64,000 nucleotides of DNA from Adiantum capillus-veneris (GCA_014529385.2 CM043944.1:176300740-176364739); one strand, 5' to 3'. Shown: positions 32,626 to 43,001, numbered from the stretch's first letter. A program made the numbers and translations. Notes: generated by a model from the letters alone, not told the origin.

Positions 32626-35600
32626 TTAATAAAGTCCTGTCGTCTTGAGCATCTGCAAATGTGATTTGTATCGCAGGTTGCCGATGGTCAAGGTTGGGCC
32701 GAATATTTTGCTTTCGTGGGTGAAAAAGCCAGTGTAGAAAGCTTCTTCGAATGTTTGCATGTGGAAGCTAGGCAAAAACATAATCCTCTGGTATAGGAGG
32801 TGCAACACTTTTGGAGAAGGCTGCAATGAAAGATCATATATCATATCAGTCACTGTGTCGGCCGTCGATAGTAGACTCGAGGTCGTGGCTTTATCTGGCA
32901 CGAACACTTCAATGCAAGCTAAGAGAGTCCTGCAGATTTTCTTAAGCAGCTGACACGAAAGGTCAGGAGAGCCAGTAAAGATCTTGATGGTGCCCGTTAG
33001 GGTTTTCACCATGTAGTCTTTACTTATTCTCTCTCCTGCCTTTGGTCCTGGCATCCTGGGGTAATTAAGCCAATTTGGCTTCTTTTCTGCAATCCTGCCA
33101 TGCTCTTTCCAGCTTCTGACTCTTGGCACCGGGCAGAAGGTTGCATCCTCCCGAATCTCCTTTGGTGCCTCTACCAAGTAGATGAGGTAGGCTGGGTATT
33201 TGTTCAGCCAACCTTTCCTCCATCTAGGCTGCGAATCTACAATCTTCTTTGATTGTTCCTCTTTTGTGATGTCGCCTTCGTAAAGAGCGACATACTGCTC
33301 CTCCTCTATTCTCTTTTTCGTTTTTATCACTTCAAACTTCATCAAAGGGAAAGGCAGGCTGGGTTGCATCCACTCTTCATGGAGCACTTTTGTGTCTAAT
33401 CCCTGAAGTCTAATGGAGATTAGGAGTCTCCTCTCCCATTCCATTTCCGCCTTGGCACTCTTCTCTGCTGACTTTTCTATTTGGTCATGGAGCCTTTGTT
33501 CTTCTTCTTCAGAGATTCCTGAAGTTGAGGTCACCTCTTGAACTAGGGCTGGATCTTCAATTGTGGTTGCCTCTCCAGTTTCTGGTAGCTCTATGGCTGC
33601 TCCACCTGATCCTTCTTGTGGTGTCTCTGTCTCTCTTCTTTGTTGCTCTTGTAGATCTTGGAGCTGTTCGCGGAGGGTCTCATTCTCTGTTCTTAGTGTT
33701 TGATTTTCTAAAGTGAGCCTCTCCTCTGCTGCCAATGATCCCTCCGCAATGTGCAACCTTTGCACTTGCTCTAATCTTAGCTCTCTTTGTAAGCTTCGGA
33801 CCTGGTCTTCCAGAGCTAGTACAAGAGCTCCCTCTTGTTCGGTTCCTGCTTTGCTAGCTCTAGGGGTAGTCCTGAGTCTAGTGATTGTTCTTTCTTGGAG
33901 CTCGACTCTTTCCCTTAGCTCAATGAGCTCATCTTTAGCCGCCTCCAAGTCGTCTTCCATCCGCTCCCTTGCTTCCTGTGCACTTGTTACTTCTCTTGAA
34001 GCCTCGGCTAGCTGGAGTATCAAGCCATCTCTCTCGTTTTCCGCATCGTAGAGTGATGCTTTATGACTTTCAGATTCAGTCATAGCATTCTCTAATTTCC
34101 TCTACAACTCGGCTTCCCTTTGTTTGGATGTCTCAATCTCCACTTCCTTTGCCTTGGATCTTTCTTTGATCTTGCTGAGCAGTTCATGCACCATGTGCAT
34201 GTCCTTTTCATCTTCATCTGTCAACTCTAAAGCTTTTTCTGCCACCACCTCCACTGGCTTCGGCTCTTCTAGTACGTTCTGCTCGTCCAGTTTTTCATCA
34301 CTTTCTTTTGTACTCTTTGTATTTTCCTCTGTCCCTCTCCGATCATCTCGTTTTTGTAGGGTGATCCCATAAACCGCCTCAAGGGCCTCTTCTTCAGTGT
34401 ACCCTATCTCTACCAGATCCTCATAATCGTTTTTCTTTTGCTGAATTGGATCTATCTCCTTTTCCTTGGTCCCGGCCTCCGGCTTTTCCATACCAGCCGT
34501 GTCCATCTCTACTGTGGTCTCTTCCACAATGATTTCCGTCTTCTTCGGGCTTGGTACATCAGTAAAGGAGGGCTGATTGTCCTCAGTCATCTTGGTTTTC
34601 CCTTTGTTTGCTTGCCCGTCTTTCTCTTGAGGTTTAGTAGACTCATCTACTTTCTTCTTCCCCTTGTCGTCCTTTTGCAGCTCAACTTTTAAAAGCTGTA
34701 CTTCCTCTTCATTGTATGGCTTGACAGGTTGCTGCTCCAGTATTGCCTCTGACTCCTCATAAGCTCTAATATATTGATCATATTGATCAACATGTGGCCT
34801 GGCTGAGCTAGTTCCGACCTTAGTGGGGTCTGGAATCCACTTTTCTTCAAAGTCCCCCTTTAGAGCTCTTTCCGCTCTAAACTGCTCCACTAGTCTTTCC
34901 ATTCGTGCCGCTTTCTGACTTTTGGTTTGCTTGGGAGCAACCTTCTTCTTTGCTTTCTTCATAATCGGCTCATCCACATTCTCTTCAGGTTCTGAAACTA
35001 TTTCTAGTTTCTTGCGTGCTCTTGTGGACGCCCTCTTGGATACTTCAGGCTGTTCTTCCTCCTCATCGGCTTCTCTAAGCCACTCATTCTGGGAGGGAAC
35101 CTTTGGCCATTGATCTCTGGCTCCAATAGCTTCATAAGCTATTCTTGTCAGAACTTCAGCTCCTCCTATATACTTTGGCTTCTCGTTGTGCATGGCAATT
35201 ACTTGCTCGTGGATGTGTTGAGCGTAATTCACCTCTTTTGGCATATTGCTCTTCAATGCCCATGTGATGGTAGTTGCAATGGCATGGGGCGGTGTCGTAT
35301 ACTTTTGCGGTCTTTTACTGCAAATATGGAGAAATTGGTTGTACAGTCGGCAAAGGGTTGCCGCTCTTTGGTCCGCCATATCTCCATAGGTTGCATTCTG
35401 TTTCTTGGATCCATAGACCTCTATGGCCTCCCTTCTTTCCCTGACAGAGCTCCCTTTGTTGTGCAGCTTCAATGCATCTGCAATGAGCTGTGGAGTGATC
35501 TGTACCTCTACTTTCTCTCCATCTATTGCTGTCAATGTGGCTTTCCCATCCTTCTAAATGGAGGTTTCCAACTCATACACTCTTCTTGTATCTACACCTG

Positions 35601-35901
35601 ATGGTCTCGAGGTGAAGAATCTGTGCAAGTCTGCCCTTTCCAGGTACCTGCTGATGTTCTCTGACCTGCTATAATCCACCAATTCTTGTGGGATCATCGG
35701 TATATCCACCGCTTGCCCTTGAGGACCTCTGAAAGTCCCCTGGTAGATCTTTATTCCCTCTTTCTCCAATACTGCTTCCTCCACCCAAGTTTTGGTTGGC
35801 TTGAGGGTTTCTGCTGGAATGTCAAAGGGTTCTGCTTCTGCAAGAGCATCTTTGATTGTAGGTCTTTTTCCCTTTTTTGCTGATGACTTGGCGGAATCCA
35901 T
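32626..35901 (-). pseudogene. Ty3-B extra 3' ORF, about 1,091 codons with two stops
   Basis: One continuous frame from ATG 35901 (MDSAKSSAKKGKRPTIKDAL) to 32626, broken only by in-frame stops at 35554 and 34102. The N-terminal third is globular (KTWVEEAVLEKEGIKIYQGT; RAATLCRLYNQFLHICSKRP) and vaguely recalls Athila-type plant transposon domains (inference). The middle is charged, K/E-rich and probably disordered. About 170 residues after 34083 form a strong predicted coiled coil (heptads in EDQVRSLQRELRLEQVQRLH). The C-terminus (DLSLQPSPKVLHLLYQRIMF, FEEAFYTGFFTHESKIFGP) is conserved in Ty3-F. No clear signal peptide or membrane segment, so an envelope role is not supported. Confidence 0.75.
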
Positions 35902-36067
35902 GGATCCTGTAACTCCAATTTCAAAAGTTAGCGTCTTTTTAGTACTGAAAGCCGAAATGAAGCTTTTAACTATTCAAATGACTTGAAAATTGAAACATGA
36001 GCTATTCAGGGCCTAAGGATGCAGGGTAGGTGAAAAAATATGCAAACTGGGCTCAGAATCATGCTGG

Positions 36068-36091
36068 AGACATCATACGCGTATGATGTCT
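36068..36091. repeat. Palindrome B5 (perfect)
   Basis: 24 bp: AGACATCATACG joined to CGTATGATGTCT. Confidence 0.97.
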
Positions 36092-36350
36092 TTTGTGTCA
36101 AAATGACTTCATATTGGTTGTGCTTGTAGCTGATAGTGTATACATGAGTATCATATGCTTGGATTTGAGTTTGGATCCCATTTGGTCAAGTTTTGGCCAG
36201 TTTAGTCCAGTTCAGGCTCTTGGCAAAATTTTGAAAGGGAAATGGATTTTATGATCCAAATTGGATAAAACTAGGTGGTTCACCTTCAAATGGCATGTAG
36301 ATCACTTTTGTTTGGTGGTTGAAGCCCTGAGGTGCCAAAATCACATAGTG

Positions 36351-36374
36351 AGACATCATACGCGTATGATGTCT
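36351..36374. repeat. Palindrome B6 (perfect)
   Basis: Same site, 283 bp from B5. Confidence 0.97.
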
Positions 36375-36485
36375 TTTAGTGTATTTTTGGACCAAATTTC
36401 TCTATAAGCTTGGATATGGCTTTAGATAGGCTTATTCAGTGGATTTATGAATTTTGGATAGATTTTGGGCTAAAAATGGCTCTGG

Positions 36486-36509
36486 AGACATCATACGCGT
36501 ATGATGTCT
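36486..36509. repeat. Palindrome B7 (perfect)
   Basis: Same site, 135 bp from B6. Confidence 0.97.
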
Positions 36510-36770
36510 TTTTCATCAATTTTTCATGGGATTGATTCTGTGGACTCCCCATGTACTAGTGAAGGACTGTCTCTACTCAAATCTTGGTTTGGACTTGAGT
36601 ATGTTGGATTTGGGCCAAAAATAGGCTTTGGATGAAGGATTTTTCCTCAATTGGGCTAATGGGGTGATCCACTTGACCAAATGGTTCCAAACTTCATATG
36701 TAGCATGTATTAGATATATATAATGGATGTATGATGACAAATGAGCAATTTTGGCTCTGTAAGTCCAAAT

Positions 36771-36794
36771 AGACATCATACGCGTATGATGTCT
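36771..36794. repeat. Palindrome B8 (perfect)
   Basis: Same site, 285 bp from B7. Confidence 0.97.
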
Positions 36795-37054
36795 TTTGTG
36801 TCAAAATGGTGCTTTTTGGTTCCAGATAGCTTTTAGATGTGTTAATCAACAATCCTACAAAGTTTCAATGAGTTTGGAGTTATTTTGACAAAATTAGGAC
36901 CAAAAATCAATTTTATGGCCTAATTTGCGTCTTTTTGGTTTTCCTTGGGTTTTCTAACTCCAATTCTCATGATACTTGGTTCATAGGATGTGATTAACAT
37001 ATGGAATGAGGCTATGCACTCAAATGTTGAAATGGATGTGAAAATCATGCTGTG

Positions 37055-37078
37055 AGACATCATACGCGTATGATGTCT
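37055..37078. repeat. Palindrome B9 (perfect)
   Basis: Same site, 284 bp from B8. Confidence 0.97.
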
Positions 37079-37154
37079 TTTCTTGAAATGTTGGTCTTTT
37101 TGTGCAAAGAATGCTTTGTGCTAGTGCCCTAAGCCTTGCTAACTAGTTTTCAAC

Positions 37155-37670
37155 TTAAAAAGTCATTAGTTTAGCTAAAAAGCCCCCTTTAGGCATTTCA
37201 GTCTCCGAAGTCGTCTTTTTGCCTTGGAGTTGAATTTCTTCAACTTTTCTTCTCGAGAGTTGCATTTCCAGCTCATTGGATATGTTGTGAAGCCACCTAT
37301 TTGGTTGAACTTGACTTTGGCTCCCCGTTCTCCATCTTTCTCCATTTGGTTGCCCGAAAGCGTCTTTTTCACCATCGGTAAGTGAATCAGCTTTCTTTTG
37401 GGTTTTGCTTGCAACATAAGTCATCCATGTATATTTGAAGCTGCTATGTGTGTCAATTTGGTCGTCAATTTTAGCCGTTATGCCAAAATGACGCTTTGTG
37501 TGTCCGCAGCCGAATCGGTTGTTCCGACCTACTTTCGGTGATCCAAACCCGGAGATACTCCATGGTTGCATTGCCCTCGATGTTGTTAAGCTTCCTGAGA
37601 AGTTTTGTGTCGTTTCGACAACTTTTTTCTGTTTGCCTCTTGCAGGCTCTGTTGACCTAGGGTTTTTCAA
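37155..37670 (-). CDS. Ty3-B hypothetical ORF, 171 residues
   Basis: Open minus-strand frame between the internal AT-rich region and the second palindrome array. It starts MKNPRSTEPARGKQKKVVET and is rich in K, Q, S and T, without a recognised domain. An overlapping plus-strand frame (37498-37692) is also open, so this may be chance or captured sequence. I do not recognise it. Confidence 0.3.
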   Translation of the reverse strand: MKNPRSTEPARGKQKKVVETTQNFSGSLTTSRAMQPWSISGFGSPKVGRNNRFGCGHTKRHFGITAKIDDQIDTHSSFKYTWMTYVASKTQKKADSLTDGEKDAFGQPNGERWRTGSQSQVQPNRWLHNISNELEMQLSRRKVEEIQLQGKKTTSETEMPKGGFLAKLMTF

Positions 37671-38669
37671 GTCGTTCTTTCTCGAGCTTTGAGTGTTAAA
37701 AACCCATCTTCTATGTTAGGGTAACCCACCTCTAAGTTCTTGCAAGGTTTGGTTAGGCGGTTGTGCCCCTACCTAGCGTTCCTCCCCATTCCCCGTCTGC
37801 TCTTGTTTCTTGGTTTTGGTCAGTTTTCGCGACAAAAGTTAACGATAAGCATCAAAAGCTTATGGCAACGAGTCTACCTCTCATGTCTGGTGTCCTCTGA
37901 GCTCTCGTAGCAGTCGTAGAAGGCGGTAGAAGGTCGGATGCTCCTGTGTGCTCTTTGCTCTCTCCAAGAAGGTAATAGTGGAAATGAGCTTTAAAGTGAA
38001 GTGAAAAATACTTAACTTCGGACTTTCCGGATCACTTGTTACCAAATTTGACATGTGCTCCTATCTCGTCATGAAATGCACTTTAGGATTTGAAATTTCT
38101 CAATTTGGACTCCGTTTGACCTGTTTCTGAGAAATCTGTCCACTTTGCCAAAATTCTGTCATTTCGGGCTTTCCGCAACTTTTTCAGAATTGTACCCAAT
38201 TTTTACCATGGGTTGCCCTTGTCATTAGGACCATCACCGTCTATTCTTTTCTTTTTTCCGATCTCATTTCACCTGCTTTTTTATTTTTCTTTTACTTTTA
38301 TTAAGAAAATCATAAAAAATAAAGGAAAATAGCAAATTGAAGCCAAAAAATTCCAAACATACACAATAAATAGCTGGTAACCCTGTGTATATGAATATAC
38401 ACTTATTTGTGATTTCTGGACTTGGATTACCACTTTTTAGCTCCAAAAACACTCTTATTTAGTGATATTTACACGTCTAAAGACCCAAATTCATCATTTG
38501 ATCTCTTCTTGTTGCAAAACAAGGTATATAAGGGCATAAATATTATCAATATCCGCAATCAAACATAAAAATTGCAAAATCATGTAAGACACTGCCCTTG
38601 TAATATAATTTTTGTTTTTCTTTGTTTTTGGCGCTTGTAGCTGCTTTGTAACTCCTGTATGCCTGTATA
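37671..38669 (-). other. Ty3-B internal AT-rich region, possibly a decayed LTR
   Basis: About 1 kb without a gene, next to the internal polypurine tract as an LTR would be. A stretch near 37905-37960 (gagctctcgtagcagtcgta then gaaggcggtagaaggtcgg) loosely recalls the LTR segment with tagctctcgccgttgctaac and aatggcggtgtcg. The similarity is weak and I offer it only as a possibility. Confidence 0.3.
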
Positions 38670-38682
38670 CCTCCCCCCCTCC
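38670..38682 (-). other. Ty3-B internal polypurine tract
   Basis: Plus strand cctccccccctcc, almost identical to the 3' tract at 32581, followed inwards by the small inverted repeat gtcc-tccc-ggac. It is 23 bp from the stop of the post-integrase ORF. Confidence 0.65.
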
Positions 38683-38704
38683 TAGTCTGAGTCCTCCCGG
38701 ACGA

Positions 38705-40093
38705 CTATGAAGTGTCTGTGGGCGAAGCATTGTAGTTGTTTTGGTCATAAATTCCCAATGCAATTGCAGAGCGATGATACAACAGTCTTTCCAATAAAGC
38801 TGCTCTTTGTTTGATTGAAGGATTGGTGGTCTGGTTTTGGGTTGGTGATACTTCGGTAGTAGAATCAGTAGATGGATTCATCTTTACCCTGTTGTTCTTT
38901 TGCACTATCCAAATCTGCTTCCGCTTCGCTTGTGCTTGCCACAAACTCTTTGCGACCCAAACCTGCTTTGTCCTTTGTGTTGATTTCCTCGCCTTGAAAT
39001 ACCTAGGAGTGTCCGCTGATTGTACTGAAGGGAGTTCCTGTTTACAAATCTTTGGGATCCAAATTTGCTTGCTATAGCTTTGTGCCGTCATGAACTTCTT
39101 TGGAATCCAGATCTGTTTCACTGTCCTTGATTGTCTGGAATCACTCTGTTGTCTGGTATTGAAGACTCTGTTTTCCACCTTTGTGTTCTCTGGCACAACC
39201 TTTTTTGGTCTCCATACCAACTTTGACTCCGTTTTTTCCCAAGGTTGAGCTGTTATATTATTGCTTGTCTTCCTTATCCACTGTTGAGAATTCCTCGTCG
39301 AAGAGTAATCCGGTTGTATAGAAACTTTTGGTTGCCATTGCTTCTTCTTTTTCTCTGGTTGTTGTTTACCTTTGTTCTTGGTTTCTTCCTTTGGAGTTGT
39401 CTCTGATCCTTTGGTGAACTTAACTGATTGACTTTCACCTTCGTATTTGATAAGCACTGATTTAGAACTCCAGTCAATCATTGCATTGTATTGCTTCTGC
39501 CATGGTTGTCCTAGCAATAATGGATGTTGTGTAGCTTGGTCTTCAACCACGTAAAACATATGAGGATACACATACTGATTAATCTGTATATTTAAAACTA
39601 TGCATCCGACAGTTTTGATTGAATTCTCAGAGTAACTCTTTAACTCTTGCTTGGCAGTTTGTAGTTTAGTGTCATTTGTCAATTGTCTATACAAACTGAG
39701 TGACAGTAGGTTAGCTTGAGCTCCTGAATCCAATAGTGCTCTGGCTTTGATTTGGTTGGTTCCTACTTTGCATTCAATGATGGGTTCTTCTTTGTCATTA
39801 TCCATTTCTGTTATACTGACTGCGTTTATTCGTATTGCTCCTTCATTGCGCTGTTTCTGACGCAGTAGTCTTCTTTTCTCCATTCTTTCCTTCGCCTCGG
39901 CTTGCGCTTCCTCCTCAATCTTTTTCTTTTTCTGGACACGCAGCTTTTCTTGATGTATTTTGAGAAGCATGTCTTGGGTTAGCGGCAAAAGATACTTTTT
40001 CACTCTGCATCCACTAATCCAATTGGGCATTTCTTCTCCGTCTAATGTAGCAAGCTTGACGGCTCCACTTGGTGATAGATCTTTAATCACCAA
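38705..40093 (-). CDS. Ty3-B post-integrase ORF: second retropepsin-like domain plus W-x-P-K repeats
   Basis: 462 codons, overlapping the end of integrase by 7 bases in another frame, and probably once fused to it: integrase ends LKKRGMGPW and this ORF starts VIKDLSPSGAVKLATLDGEE, a GPY/F-type continuation. Then a K/E-rich helix (KKKKIEEEAQAEAKERMEKR), a retropepsin-like domain at about residues 105-215 (ARALLDSGAQANLLSLSLYR; HPLLLGQPWQKQYNAMIDW), then a basic tail with seven tryptophan motifs (QWQPK, QWIRK, VWRPK, IWIPK twice, VWVAK, IWIVQ). The D-S-G triad and the LLGxPW strand fit an aspartic protease fold. Its target is unknown. Ty3-O has the same domain and Ty3-A keeps only the tail. Confidence 0.8.
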   Translation of the reverse strand: MVIKDLSPSGAVKLATLDGEEMPNWISGCRVKKYLLPLTQDMLLKIHQEKLRVQKKKKIEEEAQAEAKERMEKRRLLRQKQRNEGAIRINAVSITEMDNDKEEPIIECKVGTNQIKARALLDSGAQANLLSLSLYRQLTNDTKLQTAKQELKSYSENSIKTVGCIVLNIQINQYVYPHMFYVVEDQATQHPLLLGQPWQKQYNAMIDWSSKSVLIKYEGESQSVKFTKGSETTPKEETKNKGKQQPEKKKKQWQPKVSIQPDYSSTRNSQQWIRKTSNNITAQPWEKTESKLVWRPKKVVPENTKVENRVFNTRQQSDSRQSRTVKQIWIPKKFMTAQSYSKQIWIPKICKQELPSVQSADTPRYFKARKSTQRTKQVWVAKSLWQAQAKRKQIWIVQKNNRVKMNPSTDSTTEVSPTQNQTTNPSIKQRAALLERLLYHRSAIALGIYDQNNYNASPTDTS

Positions 40094-41325
40094 GGTCCCA
40101 TCCCTCGCTTTTTAAGCTTCTTAGCATGCTGTTTCAGAGTGTAAACGAGGACATAGTCCCCAACCTTAAACTCTTTAGTCCGCACATGCTTATCAAAAAA
40201 TTCTTTTTGCCGCCTTTTTTGAGCGTAGATAGAAGCTACTGCTTTTAGGCGAAGCTCATCTAGCTTTTCCAGGTCATCTATTCTATAAGAAAGCTCGTGC
40301 CCTGTCCACTCTAGATCCTTAGCCACCCTTAAGGTTGAAATCAAGAATTCTATTGGTAAGATAGCATTTAGCCCAAAAACCATGTTATATGGGGTCGTTC
40401 CTATTGATGTTTTATATGCTACCCTATATGCCCATAATGTTGAATGCAACTTTTGGTCCCAGTCAGTTCTCGACTCAGATACAATCTTCGCGAGGACCGT
40501 GCATATGGTTTTGTTTGTTGCTTCAGCTTGTCCATTTGCTTGTGGATGATACGGGGCTGATTTCCTATGGATTACCATGAATTCATCTAGAAGGATCTTT
40601 ATCACTTCATTTATAAAATGTGTGCCTCGATCACTCACAATTTCTATTGGCAATCCATATCGTACAAAGACGTATTCATACAGAAATTGTGCCGTGGTCC
40701 TGGCATCTGCCTTTTGAGTTGCCTTTGCTTCGACCCACTTTGTTAGATAGTCTGTAGCCACAATGATGTATTGTGCATGAGTCTTATATGCAGGAGGTGA
40801 AATGGGTCCGACATAATCAATCCCCCATTTTGCAAAAGCTCTTGCCCCCATCATTGGTCTAAGCGGCATATCATCTCTTTTAAGTGGTACTTTGGTCCGC
40901 TGACAGTCATCACACCGTTTAACGTATTCCTCAGCGTCCATATGTAATGTTGGCCACCATATTCCTGCGGCTAAGACAAGTTTTGCTGTCTTATCACCTG
41001 AGAAATGGCCTCCACCTACTCCTCCATGAGCTTGCTCCAGGATTATCACATACTCAGACTCTGATGCGCAAATCCTAAGCTGGTTGTCTTTACCTCTCTT
41101 ATAGAGTTGATCTCCTATTAAAGCGTAATCTCTAGCTTCTGTCTCTACAGATTTCTGACGAGCTTTTGACGTTCCTTCTGGGAAAGTTCTATTTGTGAGA
41201 TATTCAACAATATACTGACTCCATTCTGGAGCGATCATTATTTGATATAATGTCGAATACTCTGCTGGCGGTTTTGATGAACATACAATACATACAGTGA
41301 TATATTCATGTACGCTTTCTTTCAT
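40087..41325 (-). pseudogene. Ty3-B integrase (second H2C2 domain, core, C-terminus)
   Basis: 412 codons. Opens with the end of a first zinc domain (ITVCIVCSS), then a full second H2C2 domain (H100, H107, C138, C141; EQAHGGVGGGHFSGDKT, CDDCQRTK). The catalytic core carries D-D-E in WGIDYVGPISPP, IEIVSDRGTHFINEV and SAPYHPQANGQAEATNKT, and the C-terminal domain has FKVGDYVLVYTLK and GMGPW. Integrase inserts the cDNA into chromosomes. In frame with RNase H upstream across one stop at 41332, and shifted relative to the next ORF, so the copy is broken although the domain itself looks intact. Confidence 0.88.
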
Positions 41326-41613
41326 TTCTGGTCAATAGACTCCCAATTGTAACAAATCCCTATATGTGTTCCTTCTTGAACAATGAAATGCACATTCCTG
41401 AACATGTGCTTCGCGCATATATATATTATATTCCTCAGGATTGATGCATAGTCGTAAAACATGATCATTTCCCAATTGATACAACCTTCCTGCAACCAAT
41501 TGAAGATTCTTGGATTGCTGAATAGCAATATGTTTCTGGTTGTATTCTCTTCTATCGAGCTCTCCTCCATAGGTTAATAGGTTGACGACATTTTGAGACC
41601 ACTTCGGTATCAT
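40891..41613 (-). repeat. Tandem duplication of integrase linker plus H2C2 zinc domain (protein level)
   Basis: Unit 1 (41613-41275) and unit 2 (41238-40891) align along their length: MIPKWSQNVVNLL with MIAPEWSQYIVEYL; AGRLYQLGNDHVLRLC with GDQLYKRGKDNQLRIC; then H-x6-H (HVQECAFH and HGGVGGGH) and C-x2-C (CIVC and CDDC). Each is about 115 residues. The copies differ a great deal, so the duplication is old. Confidence 0.8.
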
Positions 41614-42132
41614 TTCTATGTTGAACAAGTACGCGTCTGGCATGTCGTCATCTACTCCTATAGGGTCTTCTCCATTCATCAATCGCGAAAGATGATCAGC
41701 TCTAAGATGTGTTTTTCCTTTCTTTACTACTACCGTGAAGTCGAATTCCAGTAAGATAATGAACCATCTCACTATTCTCCCGGTATTGCATGGTTTATTC
41801 ACTAGGTAGAGCAAGGCTTGGTGATCCGTAAAAAACACAAACTTGTTGGCTAGAAGATAATGCCGAAATTTCTTCACAGCATATATCATTCCTAATCCCT
41901 CTCGCTCTGTTGTGGTGTAATTCTTCTCTGCATTGTTGAGCTGTCGACTGGCGTAACAGATAGGAAAATCCATGTTTCCTTCTTCTGGCTGAGCCAGAAT
42001 GCATCCTATTGCATATGCCGAAGCATCTATATGCACATGGAATATCTTCTCCCAATCTGGTGATTTCAAGACTGGAGCAGTAATGAGTGCCTCTTTCAAT
42101 TTCTTGAACGATTCCTCACACTCTCTGTCCAT
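41332..42132 (-). pseudogene. Ty3-B RNase H and first H2C2 domain
   Basis: 266 codons. RNase H motifs: FHVHIDASAYAIGCILAQPE, NYTTTEREGLGMIYAVKKFR, FTDHQALLYLV, then LRADHLSR. This domain removes RNA from the RNA-DNA hybrid. After a linker (PDAYLFNIEMIPKWSQNVV) comes a first zinc domain with EAHVQECAFHCSRRNT, completed by CIVC in the next ORF past the stop at 41332. The join to RT upstream is a frameshift near 42125. Confidence 0.87.
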
Positions 42133-43001
42133 TCAAAGTTCACTATTAGCCTGTAAAGTGGTTGGCCTATTATAGCGTACATGTAAATGAATCGTCTATA
42201 ATATCCGCAATGTCCCATAAAGCTCTGCACTTGTTTCGCATTGGTTGGTCTAGGCATATCCACTATAACCTTTATCTTCTCTAAATCCGTGGATATTCCG
42301 TTTTGTGAGACAATATGTCCCAGAATTCTGCCCTGTCGGACCATAAACACACATTTCTCAGGATTGAGACAAATGCGATATGTCCTACATTTCTCAAATA
42401 CTTTTCTTAGGTGTTCTAGATGCTCATCTCTCAGAAGAGAATGTACACATAAGTCATCCATGTATATTTCTAGAAACAACCTTAAGTATTCTTTGAAAGC
42501 ATGCGTCATCAGCCTCTGGAAGGTTGCGGGAGCATTGGTTAGACCAAAAGGCATAACCCTATAAGCATAGATTCCCCACTCAGTTGCAAAAGCTGTTTTA
42601 TGTTGATCTTCCAGTGCTATGGCTAGCTGGTTATATCCTGAAAAACCATCAAGAAAAGAGTATGCTGTTTTCCCTGATACACGCTCTAGAACATGATCTG
42701 TTATCGGCAGGGGATAATTGTCCCTGATTGTTGCAGCATTCACTTTCTTTAAGTTGACACACACTCGGAGTTTTCCGTACTTCTTGGGTACTACCACAAT
42801 TGGAGATACCCAATCGGTGTGTTCAATCTCGTATATGAATTCAGCTTCCATTAGCTTATCTATCTCTTCTTTGATTCGCTTAGCAAACGTATCATTATAT
42901 GTGTATGGTCTCTGTCTGCTAGGCTTTGCGTCTTGTTTCAGTGGGATTGTGTGTGGGATTGTGTGTGCCTTTTTTGTCTTTTCGTAAGCTCTTTTGATCA
43001 T
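42096..43001 (-). pseudogene. Ty3-B reverse transcriptase
   Basis: 301 codons with all RT motifs: WVSPIVVVPKKYGKLRVCVN, FLDGFSGYNQLAIALEDQHK, KTAFATEWGIYAYRVMPFGL, the catalytic YMDD (LEIYMDDLCVHS), LGHIVSQNGI and VQSFMGHCGYYRRFI. It makes element cDNA. The frame overlaps the end of gag-PR by 83 bases in a different phase, which could be a programmed shift or a mutation; the shift into RNase H near 42125 (..FEWTESVRNRS) looks mutational. Confidence 0.9.

Larger units (their letters stand above)
35984..37154 (-). promoter_or_regulatory. Ty3-B second palindrome region (3' array)
   Basis: Non-coding stretch upstream of the extra ORF, built like the leader: 24-bp palindromes at 36068, 36351, 36486, 36771 and 37055 (spacings 283, 135, 285 and 284) in similar AT-rich sequence (atccaaattggataaaact here, atccaaatgggatgaaact in the leader). 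It looks like a duplicated leader serving the extra ORF. Confidence 0.75.

Noticed and set aside
32626-34083. Envelope glycoprotein
   Set aside because: Position fits an env-like ORF, but no signal peptide, transmembrane segment or cleavage site is visible; coiled coil alone is not enough.
37498-37692. Plus-strand frame with RLFRPTFGDPNPEILHGCIA
   Set aside because: Overlaps the minus-strand 171-codon frame; neither has a recognisable domain, so neither can be preferred on its own evidence.
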